A stretch of 64,000 bases of DNA, from positions 1 to 64,000 of the forward strand of contig CAAGBI010000075.1 in assembly GCA_900768015.1 (NCBI GenBank), given 5' to 3'. Under the pieces are notes generated by a model. It did no database searches. It saw only the letters and a program-made list of their open reading frames with translations, and had not been told where the DNA came from. This DNA comes from an uncultured Alistipes sp. (GTDB lineage Bacteria; Bacteroidota; Bacteroidia; Bacteroidales; Rikenellaceae). The translations under genes and the position numbers were made by a program. Positions 25,065 to 33,894 of this stretch are shown in pieces. How positions within the stretch are numbered: position 1 is the first letter of the stretch; each line of letters opens with the position of its first letter.

Positions 25065-25889
25065 CTACGAGATTGAGAAGTCGCGGAGTGCATCATTGAG
25101 CGAAGTCTTCTTGTCGGTCGACTCCTTGCGGCGACCGATGATAAGCGCACACTGCACGCCATACTCGCCCGCGGGGAACTTCTTAGTGTAAGTACCCGAT
25201 ACCACAACCGAACGCGGTGGCACATAGCCTTTGTACTCCACGGGCTCGTCGCCAGTGACATCGATGATGTGCGTAGAGCCAGTAATCACGGTGTTAGAGC
25301 CGAGCACCGCCTCGCGGCAGATATGCGCACCCTCAACAACGATAGAGCGTGAGCCGATGAAGCAGTTATCCTCAATAATAACGGGCGATGCCTGCACGGG
25401 CTCCAATACGCCACCGATGCCTACGCCACCGCTGAGGTGTACATTCTTACCAATCTGTGCGCATGAGCCTACGGTAGCCCATGTGTCTACCATAGTGCCG
25501 CTATCTACATACGCACCTATATTTACATACGAGGGCATAAGGATGGCGCCAGGTGCGATATATGCGCCATAGCGTGCCACAGCGTGGGGTACGACACGCA
25601 CGCCAAGCTCCTCATAGCCGCGCTTAAGCTCCATCTTATCGTAGAACTCCAACTCGCCAGCCTGCATGGTGCGCATGGTCTGAATGGGGAAGTACATGAT
25701 GATGGCCTTCTTCACCCACTCGTTAACCTGCCACTTGCTATTCTCTAAGTCGATAGGCTCGGCACAGCGCACAACGCCCTTATCCACAGCCTCGACAACA
25801 CGGCGTATAGCCTCGCGTGTGGCATCCTCGGCCAACAACTCGCGACGCTCCCACGCCTCCTCTATAATCAATCTCTCTTTCTCAAACAT
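25065..25889 (-). CDS. dapD: 2,3,4,5-tetrahydropyridine-2,6-dicarboxylate N-succinyltransferase
   Basis: 274 residues, the normal DapD length. The helical N-terminal domain is followed by a left-handed beta-helix of hexapeptide repeats: APGAILMPSYVNIGAYVDSG, MVDTWATVGSCAQIGKNVHL, GGVGIGGVLEPVQ, VIIEDNCFIGSRSIVVEG. The SGTMVDTWATVGSCAQ segment is diagnostic for DapD. It succinylates tetrahydrodipicolinate in lysine and diaminopimelate synthesis. The gene is last in the cstA / helical protein / dapD run, 12 bases behind its neighbour. Confidence 0.95.
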   Translation of the reverse strand: MFEKERLIIEEAWERRELLAEDATREAIRRVVEAVDKGVVRCAEPIDLENSKWQVNEWVKKAIIMYFPIQTMRTMQAGELEFYDKMELKRGYEELGVRVVPHAVARYGAYIAPGAILMPSYVNIGAYVDSGTMVDTWATVGSCAQIGKNVHLSGGVGIGGVLEPVQASPVIIEDNCFIGSRSIVVEGAHICREAVLGSNTVITGSTHIIDVTGDEPVEYKGYVPPRSVVVSGTYTKKFPAGEYGVQCALIIGRRKESTDKKTSLNDALRDFSIS

Positions 25890-25901
25890 ACCTTTATATT
25901 T

Positions 25902-26594
25902 TTACTTATTACTACTCTTTAGCTCTTCGATAAACTCGGGGAACTCCGCCCATAGAGGCTCTGTCATAAGCCACCACTCGCGCGCCTCGGCACGCTGCGA
26001 GGGACGCTCCGATGCTATATCCTTGCGGAAGGCATCATCGTCGGGGTGCTCCGCGGCGGTAAGCTCCGCATAGAACGCCTGATGGCGTGACTTTAGGAGC
26101 GACTGTAGCGCCTTATCCACCTTGCCATCACGCATGAATGATGCCCAAAGGCGTGCTACGACAGCCTCGGCAGACTTCTCCGTGAGGTCTATCTCTATAT
26201 CCTCGTATGTCTCCCACTCCTCCATGGCTATGTAGCAGAGCGCCAAAAGGTTGACTCCCTCCAAGTGGTCCTCAGGATCGCAGTCGAGGAGCATCTCCAG
26301 CTGCGCCATCGCCATCTCCAAGTCGCCAATGCGGAAGTGGTCCATCGCCGAGCCGTGCAACACGACTATCGCAGCGCGGCTATTGGCATGCTCCCACCTT
26401 AGGGGCATAGCCTCATCCTCGGGTAGCGCCTCGGCCAGAAGCTGAAAGGCCTGGTATCGCGCCTCGCACGCCTCGGCATAGCGGCCCTCGGCGATAAGCG
26501 CGTCGATATGCTCGTTGTGCTTGACGAAGTTATACTCGCCACGACCCTCAAGCTCGAAGGTCTGGTCGGGGGTGGGGTTAAATATTGGTCTCAT
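25902..26594 (-). CDS. Soluble helical protein of unknown function
   Basis: 230 residues, acidic, without signal peptide or membrane segment. Helix-turn-helix repeats such as LIAEGRYAEACEARYQAFQL, FRIGDLEMAMAQLEMLLDCD and NLLALCYIAMEEWETYEDIE look like tetratricopeptide units, so it is probably a TPR-type scaffold. Its start overlaps the end of cstA by 17 bases and dapD follows after 12 bases, so translation is likely coupled with cstA. No enzyme motif is seen. Confidence 0.75.
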   Translation of the reverse strand: MRPIFNPTPDQTFELEGRGEYNFVKHNEHIDALIAEGRYAEACEARYQAFQLLAEALPEDEAMPLRWEHANSRAAIVVLHGSAMDHFRIGDLEMAMAQLEMLLDCDPEDHLEGVNLLALCYIAMEEWETYEDIEIDLTEKSAEAVVARLWASFMRDGKVDKALQSLLKSRHQAFYAELTAAEHPDDDAFRKDIASERPSQRAEAREWWLMTEPLWAEFPEFIEELKSSNK

Positions 26595-28011
26595 TTCTGT
26601 TTATTTTTCTAATCTTCAGAATAAGCAGCCCCGCCACGATTGCCGTAACGGCGCCACCATAGATATATGCAGCATCTACGCTACCCATGCCCACAAACTG
26701 GTTCGACACAAAGACAAACGATGCGCAGATGTATGTCATAATGAGCGCGGGGATGAGCGCAAGAAGCACAAAGCGGCTGCGGCGACGCATAAGCCATGCC
26801 GTAATCATCCATAGCGTGAGCACCGAGAGGGCTTGGTTCGACCACGCAAAGTAGCGCCATATAACATCAAAATCGATAAATGCGATGCCTACACCCGCAG
26901 CAAAGAGGGGTAGGCTCACCACGAGGCGCTTCCATATTGGGCGCTGGTCGAAGTTGAGCATGTCGGCAACGATAAGGCGTGCCGAGCGAAAGGCCGTATC
27001 GCCCGAGGTGATGGGCGCGGCTACGACACCCAACAGTGCGAGTATGCTACCCGCAACGCCGAGCGTAGCGACCGAGATTGTCGATACGGCGAGTCCTGCC
27101 TTATCGCCATTCTCCGCCATCCAGTCGTTAAGTCCCTCAACGCCACCAAAGAATGCCATGGCCACCGCCGCCCAGATAAGTGCGATGATAGACTCTGCAA
27201 TCATAGCACCGAAGAATATGGGGCGTGCCTGTGTCTCCGAAGTCATGCAACGCGCCATGAGTGGCGACTGCGTGGCGTGGAAACCCGAGATAGCGCCACA
27301 CGCGATACTTATAAATAGCGTGGGTACGATGGGTAACTTATCGGCTTTGTAGTGCATATTCTCCAATGATGTCAGCTCGGGCATATCGTAGCCACCGAAG
27401 AGCACCACGCCCAACATGGCCAAGGCCATGATTATGAGTGCAGCACCGAAGAGCGGATATATCTTGCCTATAATCTTATCGACGGGCATAATCGTAGCCA
27501 CAAAGTAGTAGACGATGATTATCGCCACCCACGCAAGGTAGGGGATGTTGGTCATCGAGGCGAGAATCTCCGAGGGTGTCACGATAAATACGCCACCCAC
27601 GAGCACCATGAGTATGGGTATTACCACGAGCGAGAACTTGCGCATGCCGCCACCGAGATATATGCCTATGGTCTCGGGGAGGCTCTTACCGCCGTGGCGC
27701 AGCGATATCACACCCGCGAAGAAGTCGTGCATAGCGCCCATGAAGATGCCACCGAGCGTAATCCACAGAAAGGCCACAGGACCATAGCACGCACCGAGTA
27801 TAGCGCCGAAGATTGGACCCGTACCCGCGATGTTGAGTAGCTGAATAAGGAATATGCGCCAGCGTGGCAGCGGCATATAGTCCACACCGTCGTACATGCT
27901 CTTCGAGGGCACATCGGCACTCTTGTCGAGCTTCGCAATGCGGCTTAGTGCCCCACCGTAGAGGAAGTATGCTGCGACAAGCACCGCAAGACATATAATA
28001 AAGGTAATCAT
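26578..28011 (-). CDS. cstA: Carbon starvation protein CstA family transporter
   Basis: 477 residues with about twelve or more membrane segments. CstA landmarks are SMYDGVDYMPLPRWRIFLIQ, LLNIAGTGPIFGAILGACYGP, GAMHDFFAGVISLRHGGKSL and AGSILALLGVVAAPITSGDTAFRS. The protein is shorter than the E. coli 700-residue CstA, as is usual for the Bacteroidetes type. The family imports peptides or pyruvate. It is the first gene of a three-gene run. Confidence 0.93.
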   Translation of the reverse strand: MITFIICLAVLVAAYFLYGGALSRIAKLDKSADVPSKSMYDGVDYMPLPRWRIFLIQLLNIAGTGPIFGAILGACYGPVAFLWITLGGIFMGAMHDFFAGVISLRHGGKSLPETIGIYLGGGMRKFSLVVIPILMVLVGGVFIVTPSEILASMTNIPYLAWVAIIIVYYFVATIMPVDKIIGKIYPLFGAALIIMALAMLGVVLFGGYDMPELTSLENMHYKADKLPIVPTLFISIACGAISGFHATQSPLMARCMTSETQARPIFFGAMIAESIIALIWAAVAMAFFGGVEGLNDWMAENGDKAGLAVSTISVATLGVAGSILALLGVVAAPITSGDTAFRSARLIVADMLNFDQRPIWKRLVVSLPLFAAGVGIAFIDFDVIWRYFAWSNQALSVLTLWMITAWLMRRRSRFVLLALIPALIMTYICASFVFVSNQFVGMGSVDAAYIYGGAVTAIVAGLLILKIRKINRNETNI

Positions 28012-28088
28012 TCAGCAGTTCTTTTTTTAATGATGCGAAATTAGTAAAAAATTGCGATATAAGCACCCTCGCTCTAAAAGTTTACACT

Positions 28089-29165
28089 CTACACGAGGCT
28101 CTTTACTATGGCGCACATCTCCTCATACTGACGCTCCATGCTCTGCAGAAGCTTGTACTGCGCTCGTGTGCGCACGAGGTTGTGGTCTGCGTATGCCGTT
28201 TTGTAGTAGTTGTCGCCGTCGATGTAGTCCATAAGGAAGCGTAACACCTGCTCGAAGGTGATGTAGCGACCTGCAAACGCCAGCCACTCCTTCTCACTCT
28301 CGGTCATCGTGGCGCGCTGCTCCGAGAGGTAGCCCTCGGCATAGGCACGAAACATCTCGATGCTCATCTCCACATTGTCGAGGCACTTGTCATCCTCCGC
28401 GCCGGTGTTTGTGTAGGAGCGTATGGCATCGCCAAAGTCGTTGAGCGATGTGGAGCTCATCACCGTATCCAAGTCTATGGCGCACAGTACTTTGCCTGAG
28501 GACTTGTCGAAGAGTATGTTGCTAATCTTCGTGTCGTTATGCGTTACGCGCATGGGTATCTCGCCCGACTCTACCTTTGCCCAGAAGGCGAGCATCTCCG
28601 CGCGGCGCGCCTCAATCCACGCTATCTCCTGTTGCACCTCCTTTACGCGCCCAACGGGGTCGGCCGCGATGACCCTATCCCACTGCTCAAAGCGCCAGCG
28701 GATGTTATGAAAGCCCTTTATTGTCTCGTTTAGCGGTGCGGTGAAGTCGGCCAACAGCGCCTGAAAGCGACCTATGCCCACGCCACCCTGAAAGGCTAAC
28801 TCGCAAGAGTCCGCACGGTCGTAGGTCACCGTATCGGGGATGTAGAGGCACATGGCCCAGTAGTTCTCGCCCTCCTTCGCGTATAGCTCGCCACTCTTCG
28901 CGGGGATGATGGTCAGCGTCTCGCGCATGGGGTCCTCGACCTTTGCCTTGATATGCTCGGTCACGGCCTTAATGTTCTGCATCATGCCTGGCACATCGGG
29001 GAACACGACATGGTTCTTGCGCTGCAGGATATAGTCTGGCGCACTGCCCGCCGTAGTGACGATGTAGGTGTCGTTGATAAATCCCTCGCCGAGCGCCTCG
29101 ATTGCGACAATCTCACCCTCAATGGCAAACTGCTCGGCAATATGTGCAAGTATATCTTGTGTCAT
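28089..29165 (-). CDS. Aminoglycoside-phosphotransferase-fold sugar kinase (NahK-like)
   Basis: About 358 residues from the ATG at 29165 (MTQDILAHIAEQF); the longer frame would run through the promoter region. Kinase motifs are EALGEGFINDTYIV (nucleotide loop), YILQRKNHVVFPDVPGMMQN, the catalytic VTHNDTKISNILFD and the metal-binding AIDLDTVMSSTSLNDFGDA. The HNDTK...IDLDTVM pair is characteristic of N-acetylhexosamine 1-kinase (NahK) and its relatives, once annotated 'mucin desulfatase'. Phosphorylation of GlcNAc/GalNAc at C1 is therefore likely but not certain. It is divergent from proC; a minus-strand TAACTTTG lies at 29198-29205. Confidence 0.85.
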   Translation of the reverse strand: MTQDILAHIAEQFAIEGEIVAIEALGEGFINDTYIVTTAGSAPDYILQRKNHVVFPDVPGMMQNIKAVTEHIKAKVEDPMRETLTIIPAKSGELYAKEGENYWAMCLYIPDTVTYDRADSCELAFQGGVGIGRFQALLADFTAPLNETIKGFHNIRWRFEQWDRVIAADPVGRVKEVQQEIAWIEARRAEMLAFWAKVESGEIPMRVTHNDTKISNILFDKSSGKVLCAIDLDTVMSSTSLNDFGDAIRSYTNTGAEDDKCLDNVEMSIEMFRAYAEGYLSEQRATMTESEKEWLAFAGRYITFEQVLRFLMDYIDGDNYYKTAYADHNLVRTRAQYKLLQSMERQYEEMCAIVKSLV

Positions 29166-29197
29166 ATCTCTATGCTGTAGATGAAAATTAGTCTCTA

Positions 29198-29253
29198 CAA
29201 AGTTAACGATTTTTTCTTTACGATGCCTATTTCGCCAAAACATATTATCTTTG
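29198..29253. promoter_or_regulatory. Divergent -7 elements between the kinase and proC
   Basis: On the minus strand TAACTTTG (29205 to 29198) and on the plus strand TATCTTTG (29246-29253). The two would place their -33 regions side by side around 29222-29229, but neither has a good TTTG there. Confidence 0.5.
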
Positions 29254-29288
29254 TAGAAGATTTACTTATTAACCCAAAACGCAAAATC

Positions 29289-30086
29289 ATGAAGGTAGCA
29301 ATCATAGGAGCAGGCAATATGGGTGGCGCTGTGGCGCGTGGATTGGCCAAGGGCTCGCTTATCCAGACCTCGGACATCTATGTCTCAAACCCCTCAACAC
29401 CCAAACTCGAGGCCCTCAAAACAGAGTTCCCCGAGATAAACACATCGACCGATAACTGCGCCGCTGCGCGCGAGGCCGACATGATTATCCTCGCCGTAAA
29501 GCCCTGGAAGGTGGTGGAGGTGCTCGAGGAACTAAAACCCCACCTCGACTACTCGCGCCAGGCCGTTGCCTCTATGGTCGGTGGCTTGGGCATAGCACAG
29601 CTCTCGGAGTGGCTCGACAAGGGCGACGGCACACTCCCCGCGACATATATCATCATCCCCAACACCGCCATCGCGACACTTAGCAGCATGACCTTTATCT
29701 CCTCAGCTCGCTCCACAGCCGAGAGAGATACGCAACTTCTAGATATATTCAACGAGCTTGGCGAGGCGATGCTTATCGACGAGAGCGCCATGCCCGCAGC
29801 AACATCACTCGCCTCGTGCGGCATAGCCTACGCCATGCGCTACATACGCGCAGCTATGGAGGGTGGCGTGGAGCTCGGCATACGCGCCAACGATGCCAAG
29901 CATATCGTGATGCAGACACTGCGCGGTGCGGTAGATGTCCTTGCTGCAAGCGATGCCCACCCCGAGGCGGAGATAGACCGCGTCACAACACCTGGTGGCC
30001 TTACAATCAAGGGTTTGAACGCCATGGAGGCCGCGGGCTTCACCCATAGCGTCATCGAGGGTCTCCGCGCCTCGACAAAGAGGTAG
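29289..30086 (+). CDS. proC: Pyrroline-5-carboxylate reductase
   Basis: 265 residues from the ATG at 29289, where the Rossmann fold begins directly (MKVAIIGAGNMGGAVARGL). Conserved parts are ADMIILAVKPW, VASMVGGLG, IIPNTAIAT and the C-terminal VTTPGGLTIKGLNAMEAAGF, the ProC signature. It reduces P5C to proline. An upstream in-frame ATG at 29181 was rejected since it precedes the promoter. A terminator follows at 30149. Confidence 0.95.
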   Translation: MKVAIIGAGNMGGAVARGLAKGSLIQTSDIYVSNPSTPKLEALKTEFPEINTSTDNCAAAREADMIILAVKPWKVVEVLEELKPHLDYSRQAVASMVGGLGIAQLSEWLDKGDGTLPATYIIIPNTAIATLSSMTFISSARSTAERDTQLLDIFNELGEAMLIDESAMPAATSLASCGIAYAMRYIRAAMEGGVELGIRANDAKHIVMQTLRGAVDVLAASDAHPEAEIDRVTTPGGLTIKGLNAMEAAGFTHSVIEGLRASTKR

Positions 30087-30382
30087 ACGAAAGCCAGTGT
30101 CAACGAAATGTGGTTCACTGCTCGAAACCATGTAGGATATAATAAAACAGGAGGCTGACCATAATTATTTAGTCAACCTCCTCGCTCCTAAGGGGAGCAA
30201 CACCCAATAAAAAACTAAAAAGATTTATACAAATTAACAGTGTGGTGCGCACTCCTTTCTGCGCCGTCAAGCCCATCCAAACATGAGCGATTTTCCACAC
30301 TGCAAAGATGGGGCTTTATGCCGAGGCGCGCAATCGCAAAATGTGGGTATTTTGCAATATAAATATCCCCCATTGTAGCGAT
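30087..30382. other. Intergenic stretch with a wide inverted repeat
   Basis: No gene. It holds the proC terminator (30149-30182) and CAGTGTGG at 30238-30245, pairing with CCACACTG at 30294-30301 across 48 bases, just before the hemerythrin gene promoter. Nothing else is recognised. Confidence 0.5.
30149..30182 (+). terminator. Hairpin GAGGCTGAC...GTCAACCTC after proC
   Basis: Stem GGAGGCTGAC / GTCAACCTCC with an A/T-rich loop containing ATTATTTA. It resembles the ends of the repeat at 38984-39105 and the other operon-end hairpins. Confidence 0.65.
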
Positions 30383-30413
30383 TTTGATATTCCAAAAATT
30401 ATCGCTATATTTG
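30383..30413 (+). promoter_or_regulatory. Promoter of the hemerythrin-LuxR-cutC run
   Basis: TTTG at 30383-30386, a 19-base spacer and TATATTTG at 30406-30413. The ATG at 30464 follows about 50 bases on. Confidence 0.7.
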
Positions 30414-30463
30414 CGTTAATTATAAATATAATCCATAACGACTTATTAACGCATTGATATACA

Positions 30464-31162
30464 ATGACTAAAGCGAATAACTCTATTGTCTCGGTGACGC
30501 TATCGCCCGACATGAAGATATACGAACTCATAGATGCAGCGCCCATGCTCCTGTCGCTCTTCTCGCGCCTCAACATCCATCTCCCCTTTGGCGACATATC
30601 CATAGCCGAGATGTGCAAGCGCGATGGCTACAACGCAAAGCTCTTTATGATGCTGTGTGCCATGCACATAGACTCGCACTATCGCCCCTCGAACGAGGAG
30701 ATTACCGAGGATATGTTGCCCGAGGTCATAGCCTACCTACGCGCCTCACACCGCTACTATGCCGAGCGCATGCTGCCTCACACGGCACGCCACCTCGAGG
30801 AGGTGCTCTCGCACTGCGACGAGCTATCAGCGAGGGTGTTGCGCCGCTTCTATGATGACTATGCGCACTACATAAAGAGCCACTTCGAGGAGGAGGAGCG
30901 TGAGATATTCACGCTTATGGAGCGCGGTGGTGAGTGTGATGCCAACTTTGCCCTCTTCGACATGCCCCATGCCGACATCGACGACCGCTCGAACGACATA
31001 GCCTCGCTCATCGTAAAGAGCCTTCCGGAGTCTGCACCTACGGCGTTGCGCTGCGATATGTTGAAGGATGTCTACGAGTTGCGTGACGACCTGCGCCGCC
31101 ATAGCAACATCGAGACCTACCTGTTGCGCCCCCTTGTAGTTAAGTACCTTAAACAGCGATAG
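30464..31162 (+). CDS. Hemerythrin-domain protein, Ric/YtfE-like
   Basis: 232 residues. An N-terminal segment of about 70 residues (MKIYELIDAAPMLLSLFSRL) resembles the ScdA_N/DUF1858 domain but lacks its usual CC pair. A hemerythrin-like four-helix bundle follows, with candidate iron ligands in SHRYYAE, HTARHLEEVL and HYIKSHFEEEE. Ric-type proteins repair iron-sulfur clusters or handle NO after nitrosative and oxidative stress. It overlaps nothing and is followed after 2 bases by a LuxR-type regulator. This pairing suggests a stress unit, with the regulator controlling it or responding together with it. Confidence 0.82.
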   Translation: MTKANNSIVSVTLSPDMKIYELIDAAPMLLSLFSRLNIHLPFGDISIAEMCKRDGYNAKLFMMLCAMHIDSHYRPSNEEITEDMLPEVIAYLRASHRYYAERMLPHTARHLEEVLSHCDELSARVLRRFYDDYAHYIKSHFEEEEREIFTLMERGGECDANFALFDMPHADIDDRSNDIASLIVKSLPESAPTALRCDMLKDVYELRDDLRRHSNIETYLLRPLVVKYLKQR

Positions 31163-31164
31163 CC

Positions 31165-31737
31165 ATGAAGCGAGTGTCGATAGCCATTGTTGAGCCTTCG
31201 CCCATAATCCTTGAGGGCGTGGCCACCATCGTCGGTCATAACCCCAGCCTGCGTGTTGTGGGTGCTGTGGCGACGCTGGGAGAGTTACAGGCGCTGATGC
31301 GCAATACGGAGGTAGATGTTGTGGTTGCGGCAGTGGGCTTAGCGCGTGATATGGAGTCTGTTGCGGAGTTGCAGTCACTGCCCGTGATAGGTTTGCAGAG
31401 TGCCATCGTGGATGCTGCGGTGTTGCGCCGCTTTACGGCTGTGGCAACGCTCTATACGCCCGCCGAGGAGTTGCACCGCATGATTATAGAAGCGGCAGAC
31501 ATGCCCGCGGAGCACAACTATGCCGAGAGCCACGAACTCTCGGAGCGTGAGCGCGATGTGCTGGTACTCGTGGCGCGTGGCATGACGAACAAGGAGATAG
31601 CCTCGGAGCTAAACATCTCGCCCCACACCGTAATCTCGCACCGCAAGAATATCGTGCATAAAACGGGCATACGCTCCGTGGCGGGCCTTACGGTGTATGC
31701 TGTATTGAACAAATTCATTGATAGCGAACGACTATAA
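31165..31737 (+). CDS. LuxR-type regulator with degenerate receiver domain
   Basis: 190 residues. The N-terminal half has the receiver fold (VSIAIVEPSPIILEGVATIV), but the phospho-acceptor Asp expected after DVVV is Ala56 (VDVVVAAVG), and the usual acidic pair near residue 10 is EP. The C-terminal half is a full LuxR/FixJ helix-turn-helix: LSERERDVLVLVARGMTNKE, then ASELNISPHTVISHRKNIVH. It is therefore a DNA-binding regulator probably not controlled by phosphorylation. It is coupled to the hemerythrin gene (2 bases) and followed by cutC (13 bases). Confidence 0.88.
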   Translation: MKRVSIAIVEPSPIILEGVATIVGHNPSLRVVGAVATLGELQALMRNTEVDVVVAAVGLARDMESVAELQSLPVIGLQSAIVDAAVLRRFTAVATLYTPAEELHRMIIEAADMPAEHNYAESHELSERERDVLVLVARGMTNKEIASELNISPHTVISHRKNIVHKTGIRSVAGLTVYAVLNKFIDSERL

Positions 31738-31750
31738 AGAGTATAACGAT

Positions 31751-32485
31751 ATGAAAACAGAACTTTGTGCCTACTCGGTTGATGCGTGCCGCATCGCTGC
31801 GCGCCTCGGTGTTGACCGTGTGGAGTTGTGCGCATCGCCCGCGGAGGGTGGTGTGACACCATCAATGGCGACCATCGAGCGTGTCGCTAAGATTGAGGGT
31901 ATTGATGTAAGCGTTATGATACGCCCCCGCGGTGGCGACTTCCTCTACTCGGACGATGAGTTCGAGACCATGCTCCGCGACATCGCCTACGCTCGCGAGG
32001 CGGGTGCTACGGGCGTGGTATTCGGTATCCTCACAGCCGACGGCAAGGTAGATGTGGAGCGCACACGCCAGCTTGTTGAGGCGAGCAAGGGCATGGAGAC
32101 GACCTTCCACCGTGCAGTGGACATGACAGAGGATTATGAGGCTGCAGTTGAGGCCGTTATAGCGGCGGGATGCAACCGCATACTCACCTCGGGAAGCTAC
32201 GACAAAGCTATAGACGGCATTGCTAACATTGGCCGAGCGGTGGAGATTGCCAAGGGCCGCATAGAGATTATGGCGGGTAGTGGCGTGGTGGCAGCAAATG
32301 CCAAGCAACTCGCCGAGGTGGGCGTAGATGCGCTACACTTCAGTGCCAAGTGCATGGTGGCGGGAGCCATGGAGTATCGCAACCCTCGCATCTCGATGGG
32401 TGGCAGCGATGCGGTGGATGAGTATGCACTGCGCACCGTGGATGAGAACGAAGTAAAGGAGATACTTAAACTTATACGACGATGA
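31751..32485 (+). CDS. cutC: CutC family protein
   Basis: 244 residues from the ATG at 31751 (MKTELCAYSVDACRIAARLG). The TIM-barrel family marks are RVELCASPAEGGVTPS, MIRPRGGDFLYSDDEFETM, GATGVVFGIL, FHRAVDM and RILTSGSYDKAIDGI. CutC was tied to copper homeostasis, but its biochemical role remains doubtful. It ends in an ATGA overlap with the transglutaminase-like gene. Confidence 0.92.
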   Translation: MKTELCAYSVDACRIAARLGVDRVELCASPAEGGVTPSMATIERVAKIEGIDVSVMIRPRGGDFLYSDDEFETMLRDIAYAREAGATGVVFGILTADGKVDVERTRQLVEASKGMETTFHRAVDMTEDYEAAVEAVIAAGCNRILTSGSYDKAIDGIANIGRAVEIAKGRIEIMAGSGVVAANAKQLAEVGVDALHFSAKCMVAGAMEYRNPRISMGGSDAVDEYALRTVDENEVKEILKLIRR

Positions 32486-33717
32486 ATAGAAACAAGTACC
32501 TGATTTTGCTTGCTGCTGCCGTGGTTGCAGCGCTCGCAATAACCTACTGGCCCAAGAAGTCGGAGGGCTACAACCCCGACACTGACAAAGCGCTACAGGC
32601 GGCATTCGAGGCTTCGGCGCGTGGCGAGGCGTTGCGTAAACTCGTTGCCGAGACACCCGAGGCAGAGCAGCGCGACATGGCATACCTTATCGTAAACATG
32701 CCCGAGCACGACCGCGAGGCTATGGACCTTGAGCTTTTGAAGGAGAATGTCACATACGCCAATATCGCGCGCGGTAAGTATGCGTGGGCAAAGGAGCTCC
32801 CCGAGGAGGTATATCTTTGTGATGTGTTGCCCTATGCGGTTGTGGATGAGGTGCGCGACTCGTGGCGTAAGGATATGTATGAGTTGTTCTCGCCCGCGGT
32901 AGACACTTGCAAAACTATGTACGACGCTATCTGCGCCGTTAATGCCAACATCCCAGCACTCACAGGTGTGCACTACAATACCAAGCGCGAGAAGACTAAC
33001 CAGAGCCCCAGTGAGTCTATCCGCCAGGGCATGGCATCGTGCACGGGCCTCTCTATCTTGCTCGTTGACGCATACCGCGCTGTGGGCATCCCCGCACGCT
33101 TCGCAGGCACCGCCTCATGGCATGACAACCGAGGTAACCACAGTTGGACAGAGGTATGGCTCGATGGCGAGTGGCGCGTAACGGAGTACTACTTCCCCTC
33201 GCAGCTCGACCACCTATGGTTTATGGCCGATGCGTCGAAGGCTAACGCCGAGGACCGCACCTATGCAATCTACGCTACACGCTTTGCGGGTGGCAACGAC
33301 TGGTTCCCCATGGTGTGGGCTGGCGAAGAGGAGGCTGCAGCAATTGAGGATTTGCCCAAGTGGGTGGGTGCCGAGAATGTTACGCAGCACTACATCGACC
33401 TCGCTTACGACCAGTACACACGCCACCTCGAGGCGGGCACACACACCTTCCTCAGCATCGCGGGATATAAGGAGCGTGGCAAGACAGAGCACTCTGACGA
33501 CCGCGTGGCTATGGGCGTAGACATCTTCCGTGGCACGGAGCAGATGGGTGGTGGCCTTACGGCTGGCGAGTTGCGCGATATGAACGACTTCTTCTCGGTG
33601 CTTTTGCCCAAGAATACTGAGTATGAGCTCCGCTACTACAACGAGGCGGGAGAGCTTCAGACCCAGAAGGTTACGCTCGGCGAGGAGGAGATGCTCGTAG
33701 AGATATATCTCAAATAA
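32482..33717 (+). CDS. Transglutaminase-like domain protein, membrane anchored
   Basis: 411 residues. An N-terminal anchor (YLILLAAAVVAALAITYW) is followed by a helical part, then a transglutaminase-like core: Cys in QGMASCTGLSILLVDAYRA, GIPARFAGTASWHDNRGNHS and the His in NHSWTEVWLDGEWRVTEYYF. The Asp normally seen after the third strand is not obvious (it reads VTEYY), so catalysis is uncertain. The C-terminal 150 residues are beta-rich and carry no motif I know. It may act as a periplasmic peptidase or peptide-modifying enzyme. Its start overlaps the stop of cutC by 4 bases. A hairpin follows at 33743. Confidence 0.82.
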   Translation: MNRNKYLILLAAAVVAALAITYWPKKSEGYNPDTDKALQAAFEASARGEALRKLVAETPEAEQRDMAYLIVNMPEHDREAMDLELLKENVTYANIARGKYAWAKELPEEVYLCDVLPYAVVDEVRDSWRKDMYELFSPAVDTCKTMYDAICAVNANIPALTGVHYNTKREKTNQSPSESIRQGMASCTGLSILLVDAYRAVGIPARFAGTASWHDNRGNHSWTEVWLDGEWRVTEYYFPSQLDHLWFMADASKANAEDRTYAIYATRFAGGNDWFPMVWAGEEEAAAIEDLPKWVGAENVTQHYIDLAYDQYTRHLEAGTHTFLSIAGYKERGKTEHSDDRVAMGVDIFRGTEQMGGGLTAGELRDMNDFFSVLLPKNTEYELRYYNEAGELQTQKVTLGEEEMLVEIYLK

Positions 33718-33742
33718 TTCGAGAACCTATATTTAAGTTGTG

Positions 33743-33780
33743 AGCCACTCAGGGGTATCTGCCTCTGGGTGGTTTCTCTT
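33743..33780 (+). terminator. Terminator after the transglutaminase-like gene
   Basis: Stem GCCACTCAGGGG / CCTCTGGGTGGT with two mismatches and a six-base loop, then TTTCTCTTTAT. Confidence 0.65.
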
Positions 33781-33820
33781 TATCTGCTAATAACATTTAG
33801 GGATAGAGTATCGCCATTTT

Positions 33821-33866
33821 CCCAAAATCAGGCGATTGCCCAAAATCTGCCGCAGCCGTACCTTTG
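33821..33866 (+). promoter_or_regulatory. Promoter of the TonB receptor locus with direct repeats
   Basis: ATTG at 33835-33838, a 20-base spacer and TACCTTTG at 33859-33866. CCCAAAATC occurs twice, at 33821 and 33839, 18 bases apart, flanking and overlapping the -33 and spacer. This could be an operator; the regulator is unknown. Confidence 0.55.
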
Positions 33867-33894
33867 CACCGTAGAAATTACTAAGCTGTAGACT

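Noticed and set aside
32482..33717. Reading of the transglutaminase-like protein as part of a copper system with cutC
   Set aside because: No metal-binding motif is seen, and the link rests on adjacency and a 4-base overlap only.
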